Part shown: one piece after another, positions 62,951 through 64,000 of the stretch | Position numbering within the stretch: the stretch's first letter is position 1 | Layout: every line of letters starts with the position of its first letter | NCBI RefSeq assembly: GCF_021390515.1 | Contig: NZ_JAJUXI010000005.1 | Location: 434,001-498,000 of the forward strand | Reading direction: 5' to 3' | Source of the DNA: Dyadobacter sp. CY326 | GTDB lineage: Bacteria; Bacteroidota; Bacteroidia; Cytophagales; Spirosomataceae | DNA length: 64,000 bases | Notes under the pieces: model-generated | The model's database searches: none | What the model was told of the DNA's origin: nothing | What the model saw: the letters and a program-made list of their open reading frames with translations, nothing else | Position numbers and translations under genes: made by a program

Positions 62951-64000
62951 ATGCGGGCTTATTTTAACAGATTTTCTCCGGCTGCGACGCTGGCTTTGTT
63001 CCGGGTTATTTTCGGCATGATGCTCTTTTTGAGCATTTGCCGTTTCTGGGCAAAAGGCTGGATCAATGATCTTTATATTCTACCGAAATATCATTTCGCG
63101 TTTTACGGTTTTGAATTCATCAGGCCGTTGGGAGAATGGACTTATGTGCTTTTTGCCGTCTGCGCATTGGCCGCACTAATGGTCGCACTGGGCTTATTTT
63201 ACAGATTCTCCGCATTAATGCTCTTTCTGTCATTCACTTACATTGAACTGATCGACAAAAGCACTTATCTGAATCACTATTATTTTGTCAGCATGGTGAG
63301 CTTCATGCTCATTTTTTTGCCAGCCCACGCGTCCTTTTCAATCGACGCTTACCGGAACAAAAGATTGCTCGCAGACCAGGTTCCGAGCTGGTGCATTGAC
63401 AGCATCAGACTGCTGGTGTGCATCATTTACTTTTACGCCGGGTTGGCCAAGTTGAACAGTGACTGGCTTTTACATGCATTGCCATTAAAAATCTGGTTGC
63501 CTGCCAAGAATGACCTGCCCGTTATCGGAAATCTGTTTAATTACAAATGGATGCCTTACTTTTTCAGCTGGGCCGGATGCATTTATGATTTAAGCGTTGG
63601 CTTTTTGCTTTGGAACAGAAAAACGCGTCCGTTTGCATTTATTTCGGTGATCATTTTCCATTTGCTCACTGCGGTTCTCTTTCCAATCGGCATGTTTCCT
63701 TACATTATGATCGTCACGGCGTTCATATTTTTCCCGGGCGAATTTCACCAGAAAATCATCGATGCCATTAGTTTCGCATTGCATTTGCCCATTCAATTCA
63801 TCAGACCAAAGCGCTCATACATTGTTTTAGGCATTGCAAAACCGATTTTGCTCACCATTTTTGCGCTGTTTTTTACATTTCAGCTCTTGTTTCCTTTTCG
63901 TTATTTGCTGTATGCCGATGAGCTTTTCTGGACAGAAGAAGGTTATCGTTTTTCCTGGCGGGTTATGCTGATGGAAAAAGCGGGTTACACGCAGTTTACG
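62951..64000 (+). CDS. HTTM-domain membrane protein, 3' end beyond window
   Basis: Open from the ATG at 62951 to the window edge (350 codons). It starts MRAYFNRFSPAATLALFRVI and has many hydrophobic helices, with features of the HTTM domain found in vitamin-K-dependent gamma-carboxylase relatives (YIELIDKSTYLNHYYFVSM; YFYAGLAKLNSDWL). It starts 11 bp after the imelysin gene, so it is part of the same operon. The catalytic part of true carboxylases would lie further on and cannot be judged. Confidence 0.82.
   Translation, partial: MRAYFNRFSPAATLALFRVIFGMMLFLSICRFWAKGWINDLYILPKYHFAFYGFEFIRPLGEWTYVLFAVCALAALMVALGLFYRFSALMLFLSFTYIELIDKSTYLNHYYFVSMVSFMLIFLPAHASFSIDAYRNKRLLADQVPSWCIDSIRLLVCIIYFYAGLAKLNSDWLLHALPLKIWLPAKNDLPVIGNLFNYKWMPYFFSWAGCIYDLSVGFLLWNRKTRPFAFISVIIFHLLTAVLFPIGMFPYIMIVTAFIFFPGEFHQKIIDAISFALHLPIQFIRPKRSYIVLGIAKPILLTIFALFFTFQLLFPFRYLLYADELFWTEEGYRFSWRVMLMEKAGYTQFT

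Noticed and set aside
1..64000. tRNA or rRNA genes
   Set aside because: No cloverleaf-like or rRNA-like segment was noticed in the intergenic regions read by eye; a dedicated scan could not be run.

Overview
The window looks like chromosomal DNA of a Bacteroidota bacterium, most probably a Cytophagales/Spirosomataceae member close to Dyadobacter. The basis is protein content (type IX secretion sorting domains, a PorE-like TPR/propeller/OmpA protein, DUF4468 and DUF4856 proteins, bacillithiol deacetylase), Bacteroidota promoter elements (TAnnTTTG), few Shine-Dalgarno sequences, and chains of ATGA-overlapping genes. The genus is inferred from resemblance; no search was run.

Layout. 1-1160: the 5' part of a REP-associated (Y1/IS200-like) tyrosine transposase gene, then about 750 bp of short tandem repeats and three copies of a three-palindrome module, running up to the end of purL. 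1167-8174: housekeeping and secreted hydrolases (purL, an SGNH hydrolase, a DUF4468 protein, an HSL-type esterase). 8495-32008: a large exopolysaccharide cluster with Wza-like export protein, Wzc-like kinase, Wzx-like flippase, Wzy-like polymerase, ten further glycosyltransferases, three hexapeptide acyltransferases, an SGNH-like membrane protein and a PhyH-type dioxygenase. Two closely related LytTR regulators lie inside it; the second lacks the phospho-acceptor Asp. Four intergenic regions of the cluster carry a pair of about 13-bp direct repeats (consensus TTGYCCGYNTYAT) exactly 21 bp apart, the geometry expected for LytTR operators. This suggests one regulon wired through both regulators. 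No initiating sugar-phosphate transferase and no cognate sensor kinase were found here.

32121-41075: an FAD/dithiol oxidoreductase, a 1,868-residue surface protein with 15 repeats of about 103 residues (13 of them in a near-perfect 618-bp two-unit DNA repeat) and a type IX sorting domain, a membrane-spanning MutS-like ATPase and YjbQ. 41104-48113: a patchy zone with intact genes (prolyl oligopeptidase, NmrA-like/AraC pair, HEPN-type protein) among decayed ones (AraC remnant, multiply frameshifted M19 dipeptidase, a frameshifted PBCV-adaptor lipoprotein, a truncated membrane protein). 48222-60297: mnmE, a type IX-secreted carbohydrate esterase, queE, the PorE-like protein, trxB, an M23/LysM endopeptidase, bshB1, a hybrid histidine kinase and a lipoprotein MsrB. 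60437-64000: a promoter followed by a DUF4856 lipoprotein, an imelysin-like lipoprotein and the start of an HTTM membrane protein, probably one operon cut by the window edge.

No rRNA, tRNA, CRISPR array, prophage or replication origin was recognised. Only the two genes at the window edges are incomplete because of the window.
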